NCBI RefSeq assembly: GCF_021341785.1
Contig: NZ_JAJTTF010000014.1
Coordinates: forward strand, 1-64,000
Length of the DNA: 64,000 bases
Origin: Microbacterium sp. Au-Mic1
GTDB lineage: Bacteria > Actinomycetota > Actinomycetes > Actinomycetales > Microbacteriaceae
Reading direction: 5' to 3'
Part shown: positions 1 through 9,295 of the stretch, one piece after another
Layout: each line of letters opens with the position of its first letter
Numbering within the stretch: the stretch's first letter is position 1
The notes under the pieces: generated by a model
Databases searched by the model: none
What the model saw: the letters and a program-made list of their open reading frames with translations, nothing else
Told to the model about the DNA's origin: nothing
Position numbers and translations under genes: made by a program

Positions 1-25
1 CGGAGGAGTGCGGCAGGCTGGGGGC

Positions 26-2143
26 ATGACGCAGCACGGTGCATCACCCGAGACGCACGCGGCCGCCCTCACCGCCCTGCGGGCCCTGGTCGGTCGGCCC
101 GACGCCGAGTTCCACGACGGGCAGTACGAGGCGATCGAGGCGCTGGTCGCCGAGGGACGGCGGGCGCTGGTCGTGCAGCGGACCGGGTGGGGCAAGTCGG
201 CCGTCTACTTCGTCGCGACCCTGCTGCTCCGGCAGGAGGGCGCCGGTCCCACCGTGCTGGTCTCGCCGCTGCTGGCGCTCATGCGCGACCAGATCGCCGC
301 GGCCGAACGCGCCGGCGTGCGTGCGGTCGCGATCAACTCGACGAACGCGCACGAGTGGGCCGACGTGCTCGCGCAGCTGGACCGCGACGAGGTCGACGTG
401 CTCCTGGTGTCTCCGGAGCGGCTCAACAACCCCTCGTTCCGCGAGCAGCAGCTGCCCGCCCTCGTGCGCCGGATCGGCATGCTCGTCGTCGACGAGGCGC
501 ACTGCATCAGCGACTGGGGGCACGACTTCCGCCCGGACTATCGGCGGCTGCGCGAGCTCATCGCGCAGATGCCCGCCGACGTCCCCGTGCTCGCCACGAC
601 CGCGACCGCGAACAGCCGGGTGGTGGCTGATGTCGCCGAGCAGCTCGGCGCCGCGGAGGCCGGGGGCGGATCCGAGGTGCTCACGATCCGGGGTCCTCTC
701 GCCCGCTCCTCGCTGCGGCTCGGAGTGCTGCGCCTGCCCGATGCGCCCAGCCGGCTGGCCTGGCTGCTCAGCCATCTGGACGAGCTGCCCGGATCCGGCA
801 TCATCTACACGCTGACGGTCGCGGCGGCTGTCGACACGGCGCGTCTGCTGCGTGATCGCGGGCATGAGGTCCGCGCCTACACGGGTCAGACCGACCCGGA
901 CGAGCGCGCCGAGTCAGAGGCGATGCTCAAGCGCAACGAGGTGAAGGCGCTGGTCGCGACGAGCGCGCTGGGGATGGGATTCGACAAGCCGGATCTCGGC
1001 TTCGTGCTGCATCTGGGCGCGCCGTCCTCGCCGGTCGCGTACTACCAGCAGGTGGGCCGCGCGGGGCGCGCGAGCGAGAGCGCCGATGTGCTGCTGCTGC
1101 CGGGTGTCGAGGACCGCGACATCTGGCACTACTTCGCGACGGCCTCGATGCCGGATCGGGAGCGGGCGGAGCGCGTCATCGCGGCCCTGGGGGACGCGCC
1201 GGTGTCGACCCCGGCGCTCGAGGCGATGGTCGACATCCGGCGCACACCGCTCGAGCTGCTGCTCAAGGTGCTCGACGTCGACGGCGCGGTGCGCCGCGTG
1301 CAGGGCGGATGGGTCGCCACGGGTGAGCCGTGGGTGTACGACGCCGAACGGTACGACCGGATCGCGGCGGAGCGCCGGGCGGAGCAGCAGCACATGGTGG
1401 AGTACGAGCAGGGATCCGGCTGCCGCATGGAGTTCCTGCAGCGCACCCTCGACGACGACACCGCCGTGCCGTGCGGCCGGTGCGACAACTGCGCGGGAGT
1501 CTGGTACCCGACCGAGATCGGCACGGAGGCGAGCGCCGCGGCTTCGGCGTCGCTCGACCGCGTCGGGGTGCCGATCGAGCCCCGGCGGGCGTGGCCGACG
1601 GGCGCCGACCGGCTCGGTGTCGCGGTGAAGGGACGCATCGCTGCGGAGGAGCAGGCGGGGGAGGGGCGTGCTCTCGCACGTCTCACCGACCTCGGCTGGG
1701 GCGGTGCGCTGCGCGAGCTCTTCGCGGCAGGCGCCCCCGACGGGCCGGTTCCCGATCGGCTGCGCGACGCGTGTGTGCGGGTGCTCGCCGGCTGGGGCTG
1801 GGCCGAGCGCCCGGTCGCGGTCGTCTCGGTGCCGTCGCGCACTCGACCGCTGCTGATCAGATCGCTCGCGCAGAGCCTCGCCGAGATCGGTCGGCTGCCG
1901 TACCTGGGCGAACTCGCCTTGGTCGGAGGCGGGCCCGCGAGCGGTCCAGGGGGGAACAGCGCCTTCCGCCTCGCGGGCGTCTGGGACCGCTTCTCGCCTT
2001 ACGCTCTCGCCGTTCCTGCCGGCCCGGTGCTGCTCGTGGACGATCAGGCCGACAGCCGGTGGACGCTCACGGTCGCCGCACGGTCCCTCCGCCGTGCCGG
2101 AGCGACCGACGTGCTCCCGTTCGTGCTCGCGCTGCGGGGGTGA
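26..2143 (+). CDS. recQ: RecQ-family ATP-dependent DNA helicase with C-terminal phosphoribosyltransferase-like domain
   Basis: Unwinds DNA 3'-5' during repair and recombination. Numbered from an in-frame GTG at 8, the Walker A motif RTGWGKS is at 58-64, the DEAH box inside VVDEAHCISDWGHDFRPDY at about 160-178, and motif VI is QQVGRAGRASE. A Cys cluster (C..C..C..C ending CGRCDNCAG) matches the RecQ zinc module. The last ~150 residues are not HRDC; they end in VLLVDDQADSRWTL, which resembles a PRPP-binding loop. This fused layout is known in actinobacteria. ATG 26 is preferred over GTG 8, which has only one base between it and the purine run. The gene is complete, about 705 aa, and no partner lies downstream in the same direction. 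Confidence 0.9.
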   Translation: MTQHGASPETHAAALTALRALVGRPDAEFHDGQYEAIEALVAEGRRALVVQRTGWGKSAVYFVATLLLRQEGAGPTVLVSPLLALMRDQIAAAERAGVRAVAINSTNAHEWADVLAQLDRDEVDVLLVSPERLNNPSFREQQLPALVRRIGMLVVDEAHCISDWGHDFRPDYRRLRELIAQMPADVPVLATTATANSRVVADVAEQLGAAEAGGGSEVLTIRGPLARSSLRLGVLRLPDAPSRLAWLLSHLDELPGSGIIYTLTVAAAVDTARLLRDRGHEVRAYTGQTDPDERAESEAMLKRNEVKALVATSALGMGFDKPDLGFVLHLGAPSSPVAYYQQVGRAGRASESADVLLLPGVEDRDIWHYFATASMPDRERAERVIAALGDAPVSTPALEAMVDIRRTPLELLLKVLDVDGAVRRVQGGWVATGEPWVYDAERYDRIAAERRAEQQHMVEYEQGSGCRMEFLQRTLDDDTAVPCGRCDNCAGVWYPTEIGTEASAAASASLDRVGVPIEPRRAWPTGADRLGVAVKGRIAAEEQAGEGRALARLTDLGWGGALRELFAAGAPDGPVPDRLRDACVRVLAGWGWAERPVAVVSVPSRTRPLLIRSLAQSLAEIGRLPYLGELALVGGGPASGPGGNSAFRLAGVWDRFSPYALAVPAGPVLLVDDQADSRWTLTVAARSLRRAGATDVLPFVLALRG

Positions 2144-2183
2144 ACGCCGTGCCGACCGTGTGTTCTCTGGCTTGTCCTCCGGG

Positions 2184-2268
2184 TTGGGGCGCACCCGTGC
2201 GTTTTGGGGCGCGTCACACCGGGATTCCATGAGGAGACGCGCCCCAAACGGAACAGGCGCGCCCCAAA
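2184..2268. repeat. REPIN-like double palindrome, copy A (TTTTGGGGCGCG family)
   Basis: Two forward units containing TTGGGGCGC (2184-2192 and 2202-2214) are followed after a 22-nt centre by two inverted units containing GCGCCCCAAA (2237-2248 and 2256-2268). The sequence can fold into nested hairpins. It lies between the convergent recQ and E2 genes, so it could end transcription from both. A second copy with the same order of units is at 29668-29757; the two share the 19-mer CGTGCGTTTTGGGGCGCGT. Confidence 0.8.
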
Positions 2269-2295
2269 CCGGGCGCGAGCGGCAGCGTGCGCAGG

Positions 2296-3756
2296 TCAGC
2301 GCACCCGGCCGAAGGCGCGGGCCGGGTGCTCCAGCAGCTCCATCACCCGGCGCAGGAACGAGGCCGCGTACCCGCCGTCGCACACTCGGTGGTCGAACAC
2401 GAGGGAGAGCTGCGCGATGCGCCGCGCCACGATCGCGCCGTCGACGACCCACGGCCGCTCGATCATCCGGCCGATGCCGAGGATCGCGACGTCGGGGTGG
2501 TTGATGATCGCGGCGGATCCGTCCACGCCCAGGCCGCCGTAGTTGTTCAGCGTGAACGTCGAGCCGCGCAGCCGCTCGGGCGGCATGGATCCGGCCCGGG
2601 CGGTCGCAGCGAGCTCGCGCAGCGCCGCATCCAGTTCGTCGACGTTGAGCTCGTGCGCGCGTGGGATCACCGGCACCATGAGTCCGCGGTCGGTGTCGGC
2701 GGCGACACCGAGGTTCACACCGTCGAAGGAGAGGATCTCGCTCGCGTCGTCGCTGAGCCGCGATGCCAGCAGCGGGTGCTCGGCGAGGGCGATCAGCACG
2801 AACCGTGCCACGAGGGCCGTGAGCGACGGAGCCCTGCCGCCTTCCGGCGCCATGGCGGCGCGGAGCGTCCAGAGCTCGGTGACGTCGACGTCGACCCACA
2901 CCGTGGCCTCGGGGATCTCCGACCGGCTGCGGGTGAGCTTGGCGCTCACCGCCTTGCGCAGCGGCGACATGCGCTCGCGGGAGGCGACGGCGAGACCGTC
3001 GACGGTCTCGCCGGATCCGCTCGCGTCGACGTCGGCCGCCGCCGCGCGCTCCCGCCCGGCGGGTGCCGCGAGTTCATGCAGAGAGATGCCGTCGACGGCC
3101 TGGTCCACGGCCGCGCGCAGCACGTCGGCCCGGGTGACCGCGCCGTCGGATCCCGTGGGACTGAGACGCCGCACGTCGACACCGAGATCGCGCGCGAGGC
3201 GGCGGACGAGGGGGGAGCGCACCGCCACGGGGCGGATCCCCGCGGCGGGGGCGTCCTTGGTCTCGCTGCGCTCGCTCAGGAACCGGTCCGATGTGGAGCT
3301 CGGACGCCCCGCGGGAGAGCCGTCGCCGCGCACAGGGCCCGCGGTGCGGCGCGCTCTGCGGCGGCCGGATCCCGCGCGCTCGCTGGTGCCGTAGCCGATC
3401 AGCACGTTGCCGGATCCGGATCCTGCCCGCTCCTCGGCGCGGTAGGCCTCCTTCTCGACCTCCCCGCCGGCCCCCGGCGCCCCGGTGGCCGGCGCCGCGG
3501 GAGCATCCGGATCCACGACCTCGAGCACCGGTGCGCCCACGTCGATCGTCTCGCCGGGCTCGCCGTGCAGCGCGAGCACCACGCCGGCGTACGGCGACGG
3601 CAGTTCGACCACGCTCTTGGCGGTCTCGACCTCGGCGATGGGCTGGTCGGTGCGGATGGTGTCGCCGACCTGCACGAGCCACTGCACCAAGCCCGCCTCG
3701 GTCAGGCCCTCGCCCAGGTCGGGCAGGCGGAACACCTTCGTCGTCGCAGTGGTCAT
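2296..3756 (-). CDS. bkdC: Dihydrolipoamide acyltransferase (E2) of a branched-chain 2-oxoacid dehydrogenase complex
   Basis: E2 core enzyme that moves acyl groups from lipoate to CoA. Domains: lipoyl domain at 7-80 with the lipoylated lysine in ETAKSVVE (K47), a long linker, a peripheral-subunit-binding domain at about 175-210 (PLVRRLARDLGVDVRRLSP), and a catalytic domain ending in the HxxxDG motif (H456, D460). ATGA overlap with the E1-beta gene indicates translational coupling. The linker at about 156-169 is encoded by a dispersed repeat (see 3250-3291). Acetoin or pyruvate dehydrogenase cannot be excluded, but the Lrp regulator and separate E1 subunits favour a branched-chain substrate. 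Confidence 0.88.
   Translation of the reverse strand: MTTATTKVFRLPDLGEGLTEAGLVQWLVQVGDTIRTDQPIAEVETAKSVVELPSPYAGVVLALHGEPGETIDVGAPVLEVVDPDAPAAPATGAPGAGGEVEKEAYRAEERAGSGSGNVLIGYGTSERAGSGRRRARRTAGPVRGDGSPAGRPSSTSDRFLSERSETKDAPAAGIRPVAVRSPLVRRLARDLGVDVRRLSPTGSDGAVTRADVLRAAVDQAVDGISLHELAAPAGRERAAAADVDASGSGETVDGLAVASRERMSPLRKAVSAKLTRSRSEIPEATVWVDVDVTELWTLRAAMAPEGGRAPSLTALVARFVLIALAEHPLLASRLSDDASEILSFDGVNLGVAADTDRGLMVPVIPRAHELNVDELDAALRELAATARAGSMPPERLRGSTFTLNNYGGLGVDGSAAIINHPDVAILGIGRMIERPWVVDGAIVARRIAQLSLVFDHRVCDGGYAASFLRRVMELLEHPARAFGRVR
3250..3291. repeat. Dispersed CTGAGCGAGCGCAGCGAGAC-type repeat, in frame inside the E2 gene
   Basis: On the minus strand this stretch reads approximately CCGGTTCCTGAGCGAGCGC followed by AGCGAGACCAAGGACGC. 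It resembles the right half of the cloverleaf repeat at 28294/48913 and the segments at 10808-10850 and 56271-56312. Here it is translated as FLSERSETKDA in the flexible linker between the lipoyl and subunit-binding domains, so the insertion kept the frame. Confidence 0.6.
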
Positions 3757-4811
3757 GCTTCTTCTCCGTGCTCATCGAGCCAGTGCAGAGTGTCGATCGC
3801 GTCGAGCACGCGGTCGGCGTCGGGAAGATACCAGTGCTCGAACTTCGGCGGAGCGAAGGGCGTGTCGAAGCCGGTCACCTTGCGCACGGGCGCCTCGAGG
3901 AACTCGAAGCAGCGCTCGAACACCCGCGACTGGATCTCGCTGGCGACGCTCGCGAAGCCCGGCGCCTCGGCGACGACAACGGCGCGTCCGGTCGCGCGCA
4001 CCGCCGCGGTGAGGGAGGCGTCGTCGATCGGCGTCAGCGTGCGCACGTCGATGACCTGCACGCTGCGTCCTTCGGCGGCCGCGATCTCTGCGGCCTCGAG
4101 GCAGGTCGCCACCGAGGACCCGTAGGAGATGAGGGTGACGTCCGTGCCCTCGCGAGCGATCCGGGCGGATCCGATCTCGGCGACGATCGAGGTGTCGACC
4201 TCGCCCTTGCTCCAGTAGAGCTTCTTCGGCTCGAGGAAGACGACCGGGTCCGGCGACGCGATCGCCGCACGCAGCAGGGAGTACGCGTCCTGCGGGGTCG
4301 AGGGGCACACCACGGTCAGCCCGGGGGTGTGCGCGTAGTACGCCTCGGACGAGTCGCAGTGGTGCTCGACGCCGCCGATGCCGCCGCCCGTGGGGATGCG
4401 GATGACCATCGGCATGCGCATCGCGCCGCGGGTGCGGTTGCCGAGCTTGGCGACGTGGCTGACGACCTGTTCGAACGCGGGAAGCGCGAAGGCGTCGAAC
4501 TGCATCTCCACCACGGGGCGCATGCCGTTCATGGCCATGCCTACGGCGGTGCCGATGATGCCGGACTCCGCGAGCGGGGTGTCGAAGCAGCGGTCCTCGC
4601 CGTAGCGCTCGGTGAGGCCGTCGGTGATCCGGAAGACACCGCCGAGCGCGCCGACGTCCTCGCCGAAGACGACGACGTCGGGGTCGGCCTCGATCGCGTC
4701 GGCGAGGGCGCGGTTGAGCGCCGCCGCCATCGTCATGGTCTGCACCGTCGGAACCGACTGGTCGTGGGGGTCTGCGGCGTCCATGCGGACGTCCTCGTGC
4801 GCGATGGTCAT
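3753..4811 (-). CDS. bkdB: 2-oxoacid dehydrogenase E1 component, beta subunit
   Basis: Beta subunit of the thiamine-diphosphate-dependent E1 decarboxylase, about 352 aa. Characteristic segments are TMAAALNRALADAI at the start, GEDVGALGGVFRITDGL, and RVFDTPLAESGI-like CFDTPLAESGIIGTAVGMA, followed by the C-terminal transketolase domain (VIDVRTLTPIDDASL). The start at 4811 follows a strong GAAGGAGG site six bases upstream; the longer reading frame to 4871 would run into the E1-alpha gene. It overlaps E1-alpha upstream and E2 downstream by four bases each (ATGA), so all three subunits should be made in equal amounts. Confidence 0.9.
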   Translation of the reverse strand: MTIAHEDVRMDAADPHDQSVPTVQTMTMAAALNRALADAIEADPDVVVFGEDVGALGGVFRITDGLTERYGEDRCFDTPLAESGIIGTAVGMAMNGMRPVVEMQFDAFALPAFEQVVSHVAKLGNRTRGAMRMPMVIRIPTGGGIGGVEHHCDSSEAYYAHTPGLTVVCPSTPQDAYSLLRAAIASPDPVVFLEPKKLYWSKGEVDTSIVAEIGSARIAREGTDVTLISYGSSVATCLEAAEIAAAEGRSVQVIDVRTLTPIDDASLTAAVRATGRAVVVAEAPGFASVASEIQSRVFERCFEFLEAPVRKVTGFDTPFAPPKFEHWYLPDADRVLDAIDTLHWLDEHGEEA

Positions 4812-5950
4812 CGGGTGCCTCCTTCGGCGATGGATCCGGCCCGCTCCAGCTCGTCGCGCAGCTGGTGCCACTGCTCCTCCAGCTGCGGAGAACGGGTGCT
4901 GCGCACGAAGCGGAACAGATCCTCGGGGTCGAGCTCGGCGTCCGCGTTCAGGGCGTCGCGGAGGGCCGCCGCGATGGTCTCGGCGCCCTCGGCGAGCTCC
5001 TGCTCGCGGGCCTCGTCGAGCCGGCCGCGTGCGGTGAGGTGCGTGCGCAGGCGGGTCAGCGGGTCCCTCTCGACCCAGGCCTGCACCTCGGCGCGCTCGC
5101 GGTAGCGGGTGTCGTCGTCGGCGTTCGTGTGGGCCTGCATCCGGTAGGTGTGCGCCTCGACGAGGGTCGGGCCTCCTCCGGCGCGGGCTCGATCGACGGC
5201 CTCGCCGAGCACGGCGAGGAGGGCGGCGACGTCATTGCCGTCCACGCGCTGACCGGGCATGCCGTAGCCGACCGCCTTGTGCGCGAGGGAGGGGGCCGCG
5301 GTCTGCCGGCTCAGCGGCACCGAGATCGCGAACTCGTTGTTCTGCACGAAGAAGACGACGGGCACGTGGAACACGGCGGCGAAGTTCAGCGCCTCGTGGA
5401 AATCGCCCTCGCTCGTGGATCCGTCTCCGCACATCGCCAGCACCACGGTGTCCTCGCCGCGGTGCTTCGCGGCCTGGGCGAAGCCGACGGCGTGCAGCAA
5501 CTGCGTCGCCAGCGGCGTGGTCTGCGGGGCCACCCCGTGCTCGTGGGGGTCGTATCCGGAGTGCCAGTCGCCCTTCAGCAGCACCATGGCGTCGGCGGGG
5601 GAGACGCCGCGGGCGATCACCGAGACGGAATCGCGGTAGGTCGGGAACAGCCAGTCGTGTGCGCCGAGCACGAGAGACGCCGCGATCTGGCAGGCCTCCT
5701 GGCCGTGCGAGGAGGGATACACCGCGAGGCGCCCCTGGCGGACCAGCGCGTTCGCCTGATCGTTGATGCGGCGCCCCTCGACGAGGCCGCGGTACGCCCT
5801 GTCGAGCACGTCGTCCGCGGGCATCGGATAGTCCTCGTCGACGTGCGCGGATCCGGTCTCGTCGATGAGCCGCACGGGCTCGTCGCGGGGGAGCAGATCG
5901 CGGGGATCCGTGTCGTGCGCGTGGCTCGTGGCAGGCATGGTCTGCTGCAT
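4808..5950 (-). CDS. bkdA: 2-oxoacid dehydrogenase E1 component, alpha subunit
   Basis: Alpha subunit of the E1 decarboxylase, about 380 aa. The thiamine-diphosphate/Mg motif is complete: GDGSTSEGDFHEALNFAAVFHVPVV, ending in FVQNNEFAISVP (GDG...NN). The QGRLAVYPSSHGQEA segment matches BCKDH/PDH E1-alpha. The start at 5950 has AAGGAAGG eight bases upstream; an internal ATG at 5938 is less well placed. First gene of the bkdA-bkdB-bkdC operon, whose promoter region holds the AsnC-type inverted repeat at 6001-6042. No E3 gene lies nearby, so E3 is presumably supplied from elsewhere. Confidence 0.9.
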   Translation of the reverse strand: MQQTMPATSHAHDTDPRDLLPRDEPVRLIDETGSAHVDEDYPMPADDVLDRAYRGLVEGRRINDQANALVRQGRLAVYPSSHGQEACQIAASLVLGAHDWLFPTYRDSVSVIARGVSPADAMVLLKGDWHSGYDPHEHGVAPQTTPLATQLLHAVGFAQAAKHRGEDTVVLAMCGDGSTSEGDFHEALNFAAVFHVPVVFFVQNNEFAISVPLSRQTAAPSLAHKAVGYGMPGQRVDGNDVAALLAVLGEAVDRARAGGGPTLVEAHTYRMQAHTNADDDTRYRERAEVQAWVERDPLTRLRTHLTARGRLDEAREQELAEGAETIAAALRDALNADAELDPEDLFRFVRSTRSPQLEEQWHQLRDELERAGSIAEGGTR

Positions 5951-6000
5951 CGGGTCCGCCTTCCTTGCCGAACGTGATGCCTCCAGTGTGCGACGGGAAA

Positions 6001-6042
6001 TGCAGTCGTCCAACAGGATCCACACGAATCTGGACGATTGCA
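6001..6042. promoter_or_regulatory. Inverted repeat, probable Lrp/AsnC operator
   Basis: TGCAGTCGTCCA (6001-6012) and TGGACGATTGCA (6031-6042) form a 12-bp inverted repeat with one mismatch and an 18-bp spacer. It lies between the divergent bkd operon (start 5950) and the Lrp gene (start 6102), where a regulator would control both. A CACAAT -10-like box for the Lrp gene is at 6054-6059. Lrp binding is inferred from position and symmetry. Confidence 0.6.
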
Positions 6043-6101
6043 TGCTGAGTGCGCCACAATGATGCAGAGTGTCAGTGGATCGCGGACGGAAGGGTGCACG
6101 G

Positions 6102-6539
6102 ATGGCGGAGCTGGATGACATCGACCGGGCGATCCTCGATGAGCTGCGCCGCGACGCGCGCGTGTCCATGACGGCGATCGCGGAGGCGGTGCACATCTCG
6201 CGTGCGGGTGCGCATGCGCGCATCAAGAGGCTGACCGACGCCGGGGTGATCACCGGATACACAGTGCGCACGGATCCGGTGCTGCTCGGCCACCACGCCT
6301 CGGCCTACGTCATGCTGGCGCTCGAGCAGCCGGCGTGGCAGGAGGTGCAGGAGCAGTTGCAGCGGATCCCCGAGGTCGAGCACATGGCGCTCGTGGGCGG
6401 GGACTTCGACGTGATCCTGCTCGTGCGCGCGAGTGACGCCCGCGATCTGCGCCGGATCGTGCTCGAGGACATCCAGGCGATCTCCGCGGTCCGCTCCACG
6501 CGCACCACGCTGATCTTCGAGGACTTCGGCCGGAACTGA
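6102..6539 (+). CDS. Lrp/AsnC-family transcriptional regulator (probable bkd operon regulator)
   Basis: About 145 aa. N-terminal winged HTH (LDDIDRAILDELRRDARVSMTAIAEAVHISRAGAHARIKRLTDAGVI), then the RAM ligand-binding domain (GGDFDVILLVRASDARDLRRIVLEDIQAI). Such proteins form octamers and sense amino acids; BkdR-type members control branched-chain keto acid dehydrogenases, which fits the divergent neighbour. ATG 6102 is preferred over GTG 6069 because the LDDIDRAIL motif normally begins a few residues from the start, and AAGGG lies upstream. Confidence 0.88.
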   Translation: MAELDDIDRAILDELRRDARVSMTAIAEAVHISRAGAHARIKRLTDAGVITGYTVRTDPVLLGHHASAYVMLALEQPAWQEVQEQLQRIPEVEHMALVGGDFDVILLVRASDARDLRRIVLEDIQAISAVRSTRTTLIFEDFGRN

Positions 6540-6586
6540 CCGCTTTCGCGTTCCCGACCGGCGCTGCCGCACGGCAGAATGGATCC

Positions 6587-7096
6587 ATGACGGATGCGGT
6601 GATCGAGCGCGAAGTGCTCACCTGGGACGGTTTCGGAGAGGCGACGCGGGATCTGGCCCGCAGGATCCTCGAGTCGGGGTTCGAGACCGAGGTGGTCGTC
6701 GCGATCGCACGCGGCGGGCTGCTGCCGGCCGGGGCCATCGCGTACGGTCTCGGTGCGAAGAACTGCGGCGCGATCAACGTCGAGTTCTACACCGGCATCG
6801 GCACCGTGCTGGACGCCCCCGAGGTGCTGCCGCCGGCGCTCGACATGGAGTATCTGAACGGGCGCCGCGTGCTGCTCGTCGACGACGTCGCCGATTCCGG
6901 GCGCACGCTCGCCCTGGCCGTCGAGCTGCTCAAGAGCAAGGGCGCGGCGGTGCGATCGGTCACGATCTACACCAAGCCCACCACGATCATCCAGCCCGAC
7001 TACGCGTGGAAGGACACCGATCGCTGGATCGACTTCCCGTGGTCGGCCAACGGCACGGTCCGCGAGGAGGACCTGGGTCTGCCGCCCACCGCCTGA
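6587..7096 (+). CDS. Phosphoribosyltransferase (hypoxanthine/xanthine-guanine type)
   Basis: 169 aa, type I PRTase fold. The PRPP-binding loop is VLLVDDVADSGRTL (about 97-110), and VVVAIARGGLLPAG is the N-terminal PPi loop. The C-terminal PDYAWKDTDRWIDFPW resembles Gpt-like purine salvage enzymes, but the base used cannot be told from sequence. CAGAAT at 6575-6580 lies exactly 6 nt before ATG, with no ribosome site, so the mRNA is probably leaderless. A strong hairpin follows at 7147-7225. Confidence 0.85.
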   Translation: MTDAVIEREVLTWDGFGEATRDLARRILESGFETEVVVAIARGGLLPAGAIAYGLGAKNCGAINVEFYTGIGTVLDAPEVLPPALDMEYLNGRRVLLVDDVADSGRTLALAVELLKSKGAAVRSVTIYTKPTTIIQPDYAWKDTDRWIDFPWSANGTVREEDLGLPPTA

Positions 7097-7146
7097 CACG
7101 TCGCCGACGCGGTGTGCCGACGTCGCACCGTGGTCCGGTCGAGCGT

Positions 7147-7225
7147 CGAGCCACCCCCTTGCTCGCGAACCACCCCTTCTCGCACTGCGTCGAGAGGGGT
7201 GGTTCGTTGTGAAGGGGGTGGCTCG
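7147..7225. repeat. Nested double palindrome between convergent genes (REPIN-like, probable bidirectional terminator)
   Basis: Outer arms CGAGCCACCCCCTT (7147-7160) and AAGGGGGTGGCTCG (7212-7225) pair perfectly over 14 bp. Inner arms 7166-7182 and 7191-7206 pair over 16 bp with one bulged base, around a short loop. Both arms contain a CCACCCC(C)TT unit, so the element is two forward and two inverted copies of a related unit, the same plan as the element at 2184-2268 but with different sequence. It probably stops transcription of the flanking convergent genes. Confidence 0.75.
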
Positions 7226-7252
7226 GCGGGTCAGAGCTCCCGCGCTGCGGGG

Positions 7253-8020
7253 TCAGTCGTCGGCGGGGGTGACGCGCGGAGGCCAGGTCGAGGAGCCGAG
7301 CTCGCGGGAGATGTTGCGGGCGGTGTCGCGCAGCGCGTGCAGAACGGCATCGGGCGCGGGACCGTCGGCCGTGGGGTAGACGACGGCGACCGCCGCGACG
7401 ATGTCCCCACGGGAGTCGGCGACGGGGGAGGCCAGTGACGACTCGCCCAGGACGGCTTCGTCGACCTCCGTCGCGTAGCCGTGCTCGGCGATCGCCGGGA
7501 GTGCTGCCTCCAGGGTCGCCGGATCCGTGACGGTGTCACCGGTCAGCGGCGGCAGCGGGTCGGCGAACACCGCCCGCTGGAAGCCGAGGTCATAAGCGAG
7601 CAGCACCTTGCCCATGGCTGAGGCGTGGGCCGGCAGCGCCGCCCCCGTCTCCAGCATCTGAGGGCTGTCGTCGGGCCGCAGCGCATGGTGGATCACCAGT
7701 ACCTCGGAGAAGTGCGGGGCGCCGAGGCGCACGGCCATGCCGGTGCGGCGCGCGAGCTCCTGGGTCCAGCGCATCGAGCGTGCCCGCACATCGAGCGAGT
7801 CGAGGTAGACGCTGCTGAGCTTCAGCAGCGTCGGGCCCAGCATGTAGCGCTGCCCGCCGCGCTCCTTGGCCACGAGGCCGTGCTCGCGCAGGGATGACAC
7901 GATGCCGTGCACGGTCGACGGCGGCAGCTGCAGTGCGGTCGCGAGATCCGTGATGCCGAGGTGGCGCGAGCCCTGCAGCAGCTCCAGCACCTTCGCGGCG
8001 CGATCGATCGCCTGGATCAT
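7253..8020 (-). CDS. IclR-family transcriptional regulator (probable dha operon regulator)
   Basis: About 255 aa. N-terminal winged HTH (IQAIDRAAKVLELLQGSRHLGITDLATALQLPPSTVHGIVSSLREHGLVAKE), then the IclR effector domain (ALPAHASAMGKVLLAYDLG is the typical motif). Start 8020 follows GAGGAGGG; the longer frame to 8095 crosses the promoter region. It is divergent from dhaK, so control of dihydroxyacetone metabolism is likely. Two direct TATTC(C)GA repeats 20 bp apart (8099-8105, 8119-8126) in the gap could be binding sites. Confidence 0.82.
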   Translation of the reverse strand: MIQAIDRAAKVLELLQGSRHLGITDLATALQLPPSTVHGIVSSLREHGLVAKERGGQRYMLGPTLLKLSSVYLDSLDVRARSMRWTQELARRTGMAVRLGAPHFSEVLVIHHALRPDDSPQMLETGAALPAHASAMGKVLLAYDLGFQRAVFADPLPPLTGDTVTDPATLEAALPAIAEHGYATEVDEAVLGESSLASPVADSRGDIVAAVAVVYPTADGPAPDAVLHALRDTARNISRELGSSTWPPRVTPADD

Positions 8021-8073
8021 CGGTGCGGCTCCCTCCTCGACGGTGGCTCGGGATGACTGCGGATCCGGATCCC

Positions 8074-8102
8074 TTGACAATCCGAGATCCTCCACGCATA
8101 TT
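8074..8102 (+). promoter_or_regulatory. Sigma-70-type promoter of the dha operon
   Basis: TTGACA (8074-8079), a 17-bp spacer, then CATATT (8097-8102). The -35 is a perfect consensus, unusual in this GC-rich DNA. Start of dhaK is about 175 bp downstream, leaving room for the regulator; direct TATTC(C)GA repeats overlap and follow the -10 (8099-8126). Confidence 0.55.
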
Positions 8103-8276
8103 CGACATTAACGAAAAGTATTCCGATTCTGGAGTGCTGTCGCCCGCGATGCAAGAGGTCGCGGCCTCTGCGTCGTGGTACGCCTCGGAAGGCGGATCCA
8201 CCCGGGATCCGCGCCGTCGTGGAGTGCCGGTCGGACGACGTCGGTGCTGGTGGAACTGCAACGAGGAGGTCGCAGG

Positions 8277-9272
<996 letters not shown>

Positions 9273-9295
9273 CCCGCTCGAAGGAGAACACCTGC

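Noticed and set aside
914-2899. Long 661-aa reading frame on the minus strand across recQ and E2
   Set aside because: It overlaps two well-supported genes on both strands and has arginine/proline-rich composition typical of a frame opposite to high-GC coding DNA.
7147-7225. tRNA or riboswitch
   Set aside because: The fold is a simple nested hairpin between convergent stops, with no tRNA features or aptamer-like core.
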